Positions 24,940 through 33,540 of a DNA stretch of 64,000 nucleotides are shown piece by piece. The notes beneath the pieces are model-generated. The model was not told the origin of the DNA, made no database searches, and saw nothing but the letters and a program-made list of their open reading frames with translations. Position 1 is the first letter of the stretch. Every line of letters begins with the position of its first letter. The translations under genes were made by a program, and so were the position numbers. Source of the stretch: Sphingobacterium sp. PCS056 (GTDB lineage: Bacteria > Bacteroidota > Bacteroidia > Sphingobacteriales > Sphingobacteriaceae); assembly GCF_023273895.1 (NCBI RefSeq), contig NZ_CP096883.1, positions 4,340,001 to 4,404,000 on the forward strand, given 5' to 3'.

Positions 24940-27900
24940 ATGAATCTAGTTAGATTTGCACTTAGGAAACCCATTGCTATCATGGTAGCAGTCATTACGA
25001 TCGCCTTTTTTTCCTACAGTACAATAAAAAAAATAAATGTAGACATCTTTCCTGAAGTTGAACTACCTGCCATGTATATCGCTATGCCTTATGGGGGTTT
25101 ATCTCCAGCCTACATGGATGGATTTATGGCAAATGAATTTCAGAAGGTACTTTTATTTGTAAGTGGTGTCAAAAACATTGACTTTAAAAGTGTACAAGGG
25201 CTAAGCCTAATGAAACTTACCTTTTATCCGGGCACTAATATGGCACAAGTGGCTGGAGAGGTTTCAACATCAGTTTCAAGAGCCATGGGTTTTCTACCTG
25301 CAGGAGCAGTACCTCCTATGGTCGTACGCTTTGATGGAAGTTCACTCCCTGTCGGGCAATTGGTATTTGAAAGTGACAAGCTCTCAATCAACGAAATACA
25401 GACCCTTGTCCTGACGAAAATTAGGCCCATGTTCGTTGATATTCCTGGTATTACGGCTCCTGCACCATTTGGAGGAAGCACACGTTCTATAGTGATCGAT
25501 ATTGATCCCCAGGCCATGCAAGCAAAAGGTCTGAGTCCAGAAGACATTACCATAGCCATTACAAAAAGTAGCATTCCATCTCCTGCAGGAAACATCCGTA
25601 TCGCAGATGAAAATTTAATGGCTCCCATTAACTCAATAGTCAAAAATCCGGAAGAATTTTTAAACACTCCTATTAGAACAACAGACAATCGCATCATTTA
25701 TGTACGCGATGTAGCCTCAGTATCTGACGCGGCGGATCAGACTGTAGGTTATGCCTTGATCAACGGAAAGCGTTCTGTGTACTTGCCCATTATTAAAAAA
25801 GCTGATGCTTCGACACTTGATGCTGTTAATAATTTAAAATCATCAATGGGAATGTTAAAAAATCAACTTCCTGAAGATGTAAATATCCGTTATGAATTTG
25901 ATCAGTCAAAATATATAGAACGTTCATTAACAAATCTCATACATGAAGGTATATTGGGAGCCGTATTTACCGGATTAATGATCTTCTTATTCTTGGGTGA
26001 TAGTCGAGGAGCAATTATCGTGGTACTTACTATCCCGATTGCTATTCTTTCAGCTGTTATGGTACTATACTTCTTTGGCCAAACACTTAATATCATGACA
26101 TTGAGTGGTCTTGCATTATCGATCGGCATCCTGGTTGATGAAGCCACAGTTACCATTGAAAATATACACCAGCATATGGAAATGAAAAAAAGTAAGCAAA
26201 GAGCTATTCTCGATGCATTACTTGAAATTTCTGTTCCTAAATTGTTAATTCTACTTTGTATCCTTGCTGTGTTGACACCTGCTTTTATCATGACAGGTAT
26301 TCCTAGAGACATGTTTATTCCCCTCTCTATGGCTGTAGCTTTTGCTATGATTGCCTCATTTATAGCTTCTCAAACCTTTGTTCCAATATTGGCCAATTGG
26401 TTTATGAAAGATAAGCATCAAGAGATAAAGAAAATACCAAGAAAAAGAGTATTATTTGAAAAATTCAGCCTCAACTATTCGTATAGGATAAGGAAATGGT
26501 CTACCCAATCATTATCCCTTTTTATAGTGTACGTATTATGCACTGGAACTGCAACCTGCTTATTATTGAACTTCGTCGGTACAGATGTGATGCCTATTTC
26601 CAATAGTGGAGATTTTCAGATACGTATCCAAGCAACACAAGGAAGTAGAATTGAAAAAACAGAACAAATTGTCAAAGCAATAACAGAGGATATCAAAGTC
26701 ATGCTTCCTGACAATGGAACTACGATCACATCAGCTTTTATTGGGATGCATCCGGCAACATCCCCAATCAATCCTATTTTTCTGTTTACCAGTGCTTCTC
26801 ATGAAGCGGTATTGCAAGTATCCGTTAATCAAGAGATCTATAAAAATTCCATGGAGGACCTCAAAGAGGAAATAAGAAAAAAAATAAACGAAAAGCACCC
26901 ACATGTACAGCTAAATTTTGAACCGATGGAGCTGACTGAAAAAATAATGGGACAAGGAGCCATGACTCCGATTGAAGTTAAAGTCGGAGCTGGGCAATTA
27001 AAGGCTGCAAGTGCATTTGCAGCAAAAATTGAATCCAATTTAAAAGAAATATCATATTTAAGAGATGTACGCATCGCAGAACCGCTGGAATATCCTACAG
27101 TAGAAATTGAAGTCAATCGTGATCTTGCGGGGCAGTTTGGTTTAACCATGCAAGACATCACACGAAGTTTGATTACTGCTACATCATCTACTAGATTTAC
27201 AGATAAAAATCTGTGGGTAGATCCTAAATCAGGACTTGTTTTTCAAGTTCAGGTACAAATCCCCGAGCAGATCATGTCATCAGAAGAAATGCTCAAGTCA
27301 CTTCCGTTAAAAAAAGGAAATCTTCGCCCTCTACTAGAAGATGTTGCAACAGTACGCAGAGTGACAGCTCCAGCACAAGTAAACCGTAAAGGTCCCAATC
27401 GTTATGTCACCATTATCGCCAATGTTTACAATAAGGATTTAGGTACAGCGTCTGCAGCCGTAAAAAAAGCAATCAATGATGTAGGACAACCTCCTCGGGG
27501 TATCAATGTATGGACAGAAGGAACAATGCAACTGCTGGATGACACATTAGGGAGCCTGTTGACAGGGTTAGCAGTAGCGATTATCGCTATTTTATTGATG
27601 TTATCCGCTTATTACCAATCTTTTAAAATTCCATTAATTATTTTATCCGTTATTCCTGCGGTGATTACTGGAAGTTTAATTATACTTTTTTTATCCGGCA
27701 GCACACTTAATTTACAATCCTATATGGGAATAATTATGTCCATCGGTGTATCAGTATCCAATGCTGTATTGCTTGTTAATCAAGCCGAATATTATAGGAG
27801 AAATAGGGCTTTGACACCAGTAAATGCAGCAAGACTAGCAGCATCATCTCGTTTGAGACCTATATTAATGACTGCTGCTGCCATGCTAGCTGGTATGTTG

Positions 27901-28107
27901 CCGATGGCCATAGGCATAGGTGACGGAGCAGAGCAAGTTGCACCATTAGGTAGAGCCGTTATTGGTGGGCTTATTGCATCTACCCTAGCTATTCTGCTTC
28001 TCTTACCACACTTTTTCTCGTCTCTTATGTCCAAAACAACTATTATCAGTCCATCTCTTGATCCTGATGATAAGGAAAGCCAGTTTTTTTCTAATCAAAC
28101 AACATAA
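24940..28107 (+). CDS. RND efflux transporter permease (AcrB/MdtB-like)
   Basis: 1055-residue proton-driven inner-membrane pump. It has the duplicated RND layout: TM1 near residues 11-30, a large periplasmic loop, TM2-7, TM8 near 530, a second loop and five more helices. LSIGILVDEATVTIEN near residue 395 is TM4, with Asp-Glu where AcrB has Asp407-Asp408, and GVSVSNAVLLVNQAEYYRR near 935 is the second-repeat counterpart. The absence of the metal-pump TM4 motif points to an organic-substrate pump. It sits between the TolC and adaptor genes of one operon. Confidence 0.93.
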   Translation: MNLVRFALRKPIAIMVAVITIAFFSYSTIKKINVDIFPEVELPAMYIAMPYGGLSPAYMDGFMANEFQKVLLFVSGVKNIDFKSVQGLSLMKLTFYPGTNMAQVAGEVSTSVSRAMGFLPAGAVPPMVVRFDGSSLPVGQLVFESDKLSINEIQTLVLTKIRPMFVDIPGITAPAPFGGSTRSIVIDIDPQAMQAKGLSPEDITIAITKSSIPSPAGNIRIADENLMAPINSIVKNPEEFLNTPIRTTDNRIIYVRDVASVSDAADQTVGYALINGKRSVYLPIIKKADASTLDAVNNLKSSMGMLKNQLPEDVNIRYEFDQSKYIERSLTNLIHEGILGAVFTGLMIFLFLGDSRGAIIVVLTIPIAILSAVMVLYFFGQTLNIMTLSGLALSIGILVDEATVTIENIHQHMEMKKSKQRAILDALLEISVPKLLILLCILAVLTPAFIMTGIPRDMFIPLSMAVAFAMIASFIASQTFVPILANWFMKDKHQEIKKIPRKRVLFEKFSLNYSYRIRKWSTQSLSLFIVYVLCTGTATCLLLNFVGTDVMPISNSGDFQIRIQATQGSRIEKTEQIVKAITEDIKVMLPDNGTTITSAFIGMHPATSPINPIFLFTSASHEAVLQVSVNQEIYKNSMEDLKEEIRKKINEKHPHVQLNFEPMELTEKIMGQGAMTPIEVKVGAGQLKAASAFAAKIESNLKEISYLRDVRIAEPLEYPTVEIEVNRDLAGQFGLTMQDITRSLITATSSTRFTDKNLWVDPKSGLVFQVQVQIPEQIMSSEEMLKSLPLKKGNLRPLLEDVATVRRVTAPAQVNRKGPNRYVTIIANVYNKDLGTASAAVKKAINDVGQPPRGINVWTEGTMQLLDDTLGSLLTGLAVAIIAILLMLSAYYQSFKIPLIILSVIPAVITGSLIILFLSGSTLNLQSYMGIIMSIGVSVSNAVLLVNQAEYYRRNRALTPVNAARLAASSRLRPILMTAAAMLAGMLPMAIGIGDGAEQVAPLGRAVIGGLIASTLAILLLLPHFFSSLMSKTTIISPSLDPDDKESQFFSNQTT

Positions 28108-28127
28108 TTCATTTAAACTCTACGATC

Positions 28128-29231
28128 ATGTACCCTGCAATATCAATATATAAAACTATACGCCTGACCCTCGCACTTGCTTTATCAATGACACTTACGG
28201 CATGCTTACAGCAAGAAAATCAGATTAATAAGGAAACAAAAAAAACTGAAAAAAGAATAAATTATCCAACAGCATCCGTACAATTTATCAATCCAGAATA
28301 CGAAATTTCAATTCCTGCGGAATTAAGACCCTATGAGCAGGTAGCGGTATTTGCAAAGGTATCAGGATTTGTAAAAAAGCTATATGTAGATCGTGGAGAT
28401 CATGTACGCAAAGGCCAACTATTAGCAGTATTAGAAGCTCCCGAAATGAATCAGCGGTATTTATCTGACAAAGCTACAGAGCAGAAGATCTACAGTGATT
28501 ATCTTTTTGCTCGGCAAGCATATGATCGCTTAAAAGATGCTTCAACAACATCGGGTGCCATAGCGGCAATTGAATTAGAGAGAGCGAAAAGTAATGTTGA
28601 AAGTACAAGGGCTGCTTTCGAATCTTCTAGAGCAGGTACTTCACATACCTCACAATTACAGCAATATCTACGTATCACAGCTCCTTTCGATGGCGTAATC
28701 ACTGAAAGAAGTGTATCTATTGGCGCATTGGCGGGTTCATCGTCCAACCAATCCCTATTTACGATTGCTCAAGGAAATAAATTACGTTTAACTCTATCTC
28801 TTCCAGAAAAACATGGTGCATCAGTACAACAAGGCGTACGAGCCAATTTTACTGTCAGTTCTCAACCTGGAAAAATATTTAAGACGACACTTTCACGTAC
28901 ATCTGGATTGTTAGATCAACATGATCGATCACTAACACTAGAATTTGACGTAGATAATACATCTGGAGAATTACAAGGAGGAGATTATGCACAAGTCAAA
29001 CTTACGTTAAAACGTAATAAACCGTCAACTTGGGTACCTAAAAAAAGTATTCTGACTAATCAGAGTGGTACATTTATATTTATATTAGACAATCAGGAAA
29101 TAAAACGTATTCCAATCAAGGAAGGTGTATATTTGGATACTTTAACAGAAATATTTGGTCAGGTATCAGCAGGTAGTCAAATCATACTGAAACCATCGGA
29201 AGAAATAAAAGAAGGTAAAATAAGTAAATAG
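28128..29231 (+). CDS. RND efflux periplasmic adaptor (HlyD/MFP family) lipoprotein
   Basis: 367 residues. A lipoprotein signal ends at LTACLQQ. The lipoyl domain halves are seen at FAKVSGFVKKLYVDRGDHVRKGQLLAVLEAPEM (near 78) and LRITAPFDGVITERSVSIGAL (near 181), with a coiled-coil hairpin between them (residues about 115-170). It bridges the RND pump and the TolC channel. It starts 20 nt after the pump gene. Confidence 0.92.
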   Translation: MYPAISIYKTIRLTLALALSMTLTACLQQENQINKETKKTEKRINYPTASVQFINPEYEISIPAELRPYEQVAVFAKVSGFVKKLYVDRGDHVRKGQLLAVLEAPEMNQRYLSDKATEQKIYSDYLFARQAYDRLKDASTTSGAIAAIELERAKSNVESTRAAFESSRAGTSHTSQLQQYLRITAPFDGVITERSVSIGALAGSSSNQSLFTIAQGNKLRLTLSLPEKHGASVQQGVRANFTVSSQPGKIFKTTLSRTSGLLDQHDRSLTLEFDVDNTSGELQGGDYAQVKLTLKRNKPSTWVPKKSILTNQSGTFIFILDNQEIKRIPIKEGVYLDTLTEIFGQVSAGSQIILKPSEEIKEGKISK

Positions 29232-29239
29232 AAATAAAT

Positions 29240-29806
29240 ATGATAATCCATTTAAATAAGAAAATGATCGGTATATTTCTGATCGCGACGTGTATTACTG
29301 CCGTATCTTGCAATTCAAAAACTAACGATACGCAAACTTCGCAGGTAATCGAAACAACTGTTGACAGTGCTCTATCAAGTCCAACACACCAAGCTAATGA
29401 GGTTTCCTTTACAGATGAAAATGGAAAAAATATTACGTTAAGCTCATTAAAGGGTAAAGTAGTATTCATTAATTTCTGGGCAACGTGGTGTCCTCCATGT
29501 ATTCATGAAATGCCATCTATTAATTCCCTAAAACAGTCTTTTAAAGGAACTAATGAAATCATATTTTTAATGGTCGATGTAGATGGTATGATGGATAAAT
29601 CGAAAGCATTCATGGCTGAACATAAATATGATTTACAAGTCTATGTACCTCATGGTGAAATACCATCTGAGTTCTTAGGAAACGCTATTCCAACGACAGT
29701 AATCCTTGATAAAAAGGGAGATCTGGTGGATCGACTGGAAGGTGGACGCGACTATGCTGATCCCTCAATTAAAAAATCTCTGGATAAACTCATTCAAAGC
29801 AATTAA
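29240..29806 (+). CDS. TlpA-like thioredoxin-fold lipoprotein
   Basis: 188 residues. The lipobox ends at TAVSCNS, so it faces the periplasm. The thioredoxin-fold domain holds the redox motif in WATWCPPCIHEMPS (Cys-Pro-Pro-Cys near residues 86-89), then MVDVDGMMDKSKAF and the cis-Pro region AIPTTVILDKKGDLVDRLEG. It starts 9 nt after the adaptor gene, so it is the last gene of the efflux operon. A thioredoxin in an RND operon is unusual; it may keep pump or envelope cysteines reduced, but that is inference. Confidence 0.88.
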   Translation: MIIHLNKKMIGIFLIATCITAVSCNSKTNDTQTSQVIETTVDSALSSPTHQANEVSFTDENGKNITLSSLKGKVVFINFWATWCPPCIHEMPSINSLKQSFKGTNEIIFLMVDVDGMMDKSKAFMAEHKYDLQVYVPHGEIPSEFLGNAIPTTVILDKKGDLVDRLEGGRDYADPSIKKSLDKLIQSN

Positions 29807-29858
29807 CATAAATTGTCAAAATTAGGATATCAAATATACGTAAGATAAAAAATACATC

Positions 29859-29892
29859 AAGCCTTCGTCATAAACTGACGAAGGCTTTTTAT
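29859..29892 (+). terminator. Intrinsic terminator of the RND operon
   Basis: AAGCCTTCGTCA (29859-29870) pairs with TGACGAAGGCTT (29876-29887), followed by TTT. Confidence 0.9.
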
Positions 29893-30255
29893 CAGATCAC
29901 CTCCCCGATCCAGGCATAATAAAAGTCTCCATGCAAGCATGATGTTACTTACATTACATAGATTATCTCACAAAAATTGACGTAAATAGGTTTTCATCAT
30001 TCTTCACCTAGACAACAGCATATTACTTTTTATTGAAGTATTTTTCCAATTAACAACATACAACTACTATTGAACTTAAAAAAATATTGAATTATTATAT
30101 TTTTTCCTTTTTTATATAGATTTAACTCCTTACATTTACTATATGAGCAGAACAACAATTGCCCATTAAATAACCAACTATACGATTATATTTAGAGTAT
30201 AAATTAAAATTTATACCAATGATTACCTTGTTCTTTTCACATTAATTTTTTTTAT
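29893..30255. other. Long AT-rich control region before the porin-DASS-sdh operon
   Basis: No ORF of note. It holds a 20-bp palindrome (30197-30216) close to the porin start and a short CATGCAAGCATG repeat at 29930-29941. No TAnnTTTG box was found, so the promoter may use another sigma factor or an activator. Confidence 0.4.
30197..30216. promoter_or_regulatory. Operator-like palindrome upstream of the porin gene
   Basis: GTATAAATTAAAATTTATAC has 9-bp arms around AA. It ends 39 nt before the porin ATG, a good position for a regulator of the operon. No regulator gene lies next to it. Confidence 0.4.
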
Positions 30256-31407
30256 ATGAAAAAACTTTTACCTTTTGTAATAAGTGTCATGATCAGCTTT
30301 TTACTTTTGAAAAGTCACGCTGTTCGCGCCCAGGTTCCAGATAGTACACAAGGAAAAATTTTGGATAGTTATCCTAAATTTCAATTCAAAGGTCTTTTTC
30401 AAGGTCGATTCACCACAAGTCTTAAAAAAAATGTTGATGTAGAAGGTCTTCATCATATAGATGACAAGGGTACCAACAACTCCTTTTCTCTTAAATATAT
30501 GCGCGCACAAGTGAAAGGACAGATCAGTAAAAGAGTGGAAGTTGTAGCTTTAGCCAACTTCGCAGATTTTAAAAATGATCCCAAAACACGAGTTTTAGAA
30601 AATGCTTATCTGAGATATAGCTTTAATCCTAAGGTTGCTATTACCGTAGGGCAGTTCAGGCCTTGGTTCGGACTAGAAGAAACATACCCCGTGGATATTA
30701 TAAAATCATTAGAATGGTCAAATCAATATACAGAGTTTGGTAAAAATGGTTGGACAAGCTTTCAGATAGGAGCCTCCGTTGGCGGCACACTGCCGGTTGG
30801 TAAGATACCTATGCGGTATGCTATTTCTGTAGTTAATGGAAATGGAAAAAATCAGGTTTCGGACAAAGATAATGGTAAACAATTTTTAACGCGTATTGTA
30901 TTTGATCTTTCAAAAAGATATGATTTTAGTATAGGATTAAACGGAGGTACAGGTACCGTATTTAAAAGAAATGTACACGCTTTAGCATTTGATATATCAT
31001 CCAAATTTCAACTTGCGCAAAAGTGGAACATGGATTTCCAAATAGAAGCAAAACAAGCGATTAATCACAATTTATATTTCAGTCTTGAAGAAACAAATCG
31101 ACTAGAAAACATATATCAATATCAAATGCGAGGGGCTTATTTTTTACCCAATATGCGTTATGAAATTGATTATAAAAACCTAAAAGCTATTGAATTTTCA
31201 TGCAGGTACGAATATTTAGATACTGATTTTAGGCAAAATTCCAATCCAAGACAATCTATAGTCCCCATGTTCAGTTTAGAATTCTTAAAAAACTATGGTG
31301 CTAGAATACAAATGGGTATGCAGATAGACTATTATAAACATCAAATCGAAAGTTCAAACAAATACAATGGTAATTTGTTCATTTTACAAGTTCAAAGTCG
31401 ATTGTAA
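30256..31407 (+). CDS. Outer membrane porin (phosphate-selective porin O/P-like)
   Basis: 383 residues with a signal peptide ending near HAVRAQ. The body consists of alternating amphipathic beta strands, with FQGRFTTSL, AYLRYSFNPKVAITVGQFRPWFGLEE (near 117-142) and a final strand LFILQVQSRL ending in a hydrophobic residue; this fits the OprO/OprP type of 16-stranded porin. It starts the operon and is followed 15 nt later by the anion transporter. Its likely role is to let dicarboxylates or other anions cross the outer membrane. Confidence 0.8.
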   Translation: MKKLLPFVISVMISFLLLKSHAVRAQVPDSTQGKILDSYPKFQFKGLFQGRFTTSLKKNVDVEGLHHIDDKGTNNSFSLKYMRAQVKGQISKRVEVVALANFADFKNDPKTRVLENAYLRYSFNPKVAITVGQFRPWFGLEETYPVDIIKSLEWSNQYTEFGKNGWTSFQIGASVGGTLPVGKIPMRYAISVVNGNGKNQVSDKDNGKQFLTRIVFDLSKRYDFSIGLNGGTGTVFKRNVHALAFDISSKFQLAQKWNMDFQIEAKQAINHNLYFSLEETNRLENIYQYQMRGAYFLPNMRYEIDYKNLKAIEFSCRYEYLDTDFRQNSNPRQSIVPMFSLEFLKNYGARIQMGMQIDYYKHQIESSNKYNGNLFILQVQSRL

Positions 31408-31422
31408 CCTAACGTACATATT

Positions 31423-32853
31423 ATGAAAGAAGTGGACATTAAAAAAATGGGGATTACCTTTGCTTTCGCATTGATTATTTGGTTTATACCGGTACCACAT
31501 GGTGTATCGCCCGAAGCTTGGCACCTATTTGCAATTTTTGCAGCAACCATATTAGGTATTATTCTAAAAGCAGCACCTATGGGAACCATGTGTATGCTAG
31601 CTATAGGATTTACAGCTTTAACACAAGTATTAGCACCAGGTAATCCCGCCCTATCTATTACCAAATCATTAAGTGGTTTTGGTGACAAAGTAATCTGGCT
31701 TATTGGTATTTCATTTTTTATAGCTAGAGGCTTTATCAAAACAGGTTTAGGAAATAGAATTGCGTTTATATTTATCAAAATTTTCGGAAAGAGTTCATTG
31801 GGCTTAGCTTATGGACTAGGTCTTGCAGACGTTTGCCTTGCTCCCGCTATCCCAAGCAATACGGCTCGAGGCGGAGGTATCATCTACCCCATTATGAAAT
31901 CCATGGCAATCAGCTTTGGTTCACTCCCAGAAGACCCGAATACACATCGAAAAATTGGAGCCTATTTAACTTTAAATAGTTATTATATGAATCTCATTGC
32001 CTCATCAATGTTTCTTACCGGAACAGCAAGTAATCCGATGTGTCAGAAATTTGCAGCAGATTTAGGAATTAATATAACATGGATGTCTTGGGCAGCTGCA
32101 GGATTTGTTCCTGGACTTGTTGCATTTATTCTAGTACCACTAGTCTTGTACAAATTATATCCACCTGAATTAAAAAAAACAGCTGATGCCCCCAAAATGG
32201 CAACGGAAAAACTAAAAGAAATGGGAGCAATTAAAACAAACGAATGGTTGATGTTACTTGCCTTTTTCATTCTATTGAGTTTATGGATTTTAGGTGGTTC
32301 GTTATCCATAGATGCCACGACAACCGCTTTTATAGGACTCACACTTTTGCTGCTCACTTCCGTACTCACTTGGGAAGATGTCAAATCTGAAAAAGGCGCT
32401 TGGGATACGATCGTTTGGTTTGCAGTGTTGGTCATGATGGCTAGCTCCTTAAATGAGCTAGGATTTATAGGATGGTTTAGCGATTTAATTAAAACCCAAA
32501 TCGGAGGTCTTAATTGGATTATTGCATTTCCTGTAATTATTTTAGTCTACTTCTACAGTCACTATATTTTCGCAAGTGCGACAGCTCATGTTGCCGCAAT
32601 GTATGCTGCTATGTTAGGTGTAGGGGTTTCCTTAGGTATACCAGGTATGCTACTCGCAATGATGCTTGGGTTTGTTGGTTCAATATATGGTGTTCTGACT
32701 CACTATGGACATGGCCCCGCCCCCGTTTATTTCGGCAGTGGATATGTAGACCTTAAATCATGGTGGGTAAAAGGTTTTGAAATTGGTGTTTTATTACTTG
32801 TGATCTACATGGCAATTGGTGGTCTGTGGATGAAAATAATCGGTTACTATTAA
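31423..32853 (+). CDS. DASS-family anion/dicarboxylate transporter
   Basis: 476-residue inner-membrane carrier with 11-13 TM helices. Family features are APAIPSNTARGGGIIYPIMKSMA (near residue 140; an SNT motif) and a second SNP motif in FLTGTASNPMCQKFAADLG (near 195-215), plus HYIFASATAHVAAMYAAMLG in the second repeat. The sequence is closest in look to the CitT/TtdT/2-oxoglutarate-malate translocator branch, so it probably moves succinate, fumarate, malate or tartrate, by sodium symport or by exchange. sdhC follows 10 nt downstream. Confidence 0.88.
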   Translation: MKEVDIKKMGITFAFALIIWFIPVPHGVSPEAWHLFAIFAATILGIILKAAPMGTMCMLAIGFTALTQVLAPGNPALSITKSLSGFGDKVIWLIGISFFIARGFIKTGLGNRIAFIFIKIFGKSSLGLAYGLGLADVCLAPAIPSNTARGGGIIYPIMKSMAISFGSLPEDPNTHRKIGAYLTLNSYYMNLIASSMFLTGTASNPMCQKFAADLGINITWMSWAAAGFVPGLVAFILVPLVLYKLYPPELKKTADAPKMATEKLKEMGAIKTNEWLMLLAFFILLSLWILGGSLSIDATTTAFIGLTLLLLTSVLTWEDVKSEKGAWDTIVWFAVLVMMASSLNELGFIGWFSDLIKTQIGGLNWIIAFPVIILVYFYSHYIFASATAHVAAMYAAMLGVGVSLGIPGMLLAMMLGFVGSIYGVLTHYGHGPAPVYFGSGYVDLKSWWVKGFEIGVLLLVIYMAIGGLWMKIIGYY

Positions 32854-32863
32854 TTCTTTGCTT

Positions 32864-33517
32864 ATGTTGACAACGCTATCTCGAAAATTGCTGATGTGTT
32901 TTACAGGTTTGTTTCTTTGTTTTTTCTTAATCATTCACTTTTTAGGAAACTTACAATTATTTCTTCCTGTCGAACAAGCACATACCCAATTTAATGCATA
33001 TTCTCATTTTTTATCAGGCAATATCGTTATTAAAATAGTATCATATGTCTTATATACCAGCATCATATTACATGCATTAGATGCAGTCGTGATCACCATT
33101 AAAAATAGAAGATCAGGAAAAAAATACCATTGCGATCAAAGACAGCGGGCCAGCAAATGGTATAGTCGCAACATGGGAGTTTTAGGTACAATTATCTTAA
33201 TATTCTTAGTCATTCATTTTCAAAATTTTTGGTATATCTATAAATTTGGCACCCCACCAATAGACAGTAATGGCAATAAAGATCTCTACATATTGGTGGT
33301 CACCACTTTTAGAGAATGGTGGTATGTGGTGATTTATGTTTTATCTATGGTCGCATTGTGCTATCATTTAATACATGGTGTACATAGTGCTATTCGTACC
33401 TTAGGGCTTTTCCATCCCAAATATGTAAAATGGATAAGAAATTGTGGCATCGCTTATTCCGTCATCATAAGTGTAGGATTTGCAATGATGCCCATCTACA
33501 TTTACTTTACACAATAG
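32864..33517 (+). CDS. sdhC: Succinate dehydrogenase / fumarate reductase cytochrome b subunit
   Basis: 217-residue membrane anchor with five TM helices. Histidines placed for two haems b are seen in IIHFLGNLQLF, SIILHALDAVV, LVIHFQNFWYI and CYHLIHGVHSAI, as in the type B (five-helix, dihaem) Bacteroidota enzyme. It anchors SdhAB and passes electrons to or from menaquinone. I chose the ATG at 32864; a TTG two codons upstream is possible but less likely. Confidence 0.9.
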   Translation: MLTTLSRKLLMCFTGLFLCFFLIIHFLGNLQLFLPVEQAHTQFNAYSHFLSGNIVIKIVSYVLYTSIILHALDAVVITIKNRRSGKKYHCDQRQRASKWYSRNMGVLGTIILIFLVIHFQNFWYIYKFGTPPIDSNGNKDLYILVVTTFREWWYVVIYVLSMVALCYHLIHGVHSAIRTLGLFHPKYVKWIRNCGIAYSVIISVGFAMMPIYIYFTQ

Positions 33518-33540
33518 GTTAACCTTCATATTTTAAGAAC

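Noticed and set aside
29930..29941. CATGCAAGCATG inverted repeat
   Set aside because: Five-base arms are expected by chance in AT-rich DNA of this length, and it is far from any start.
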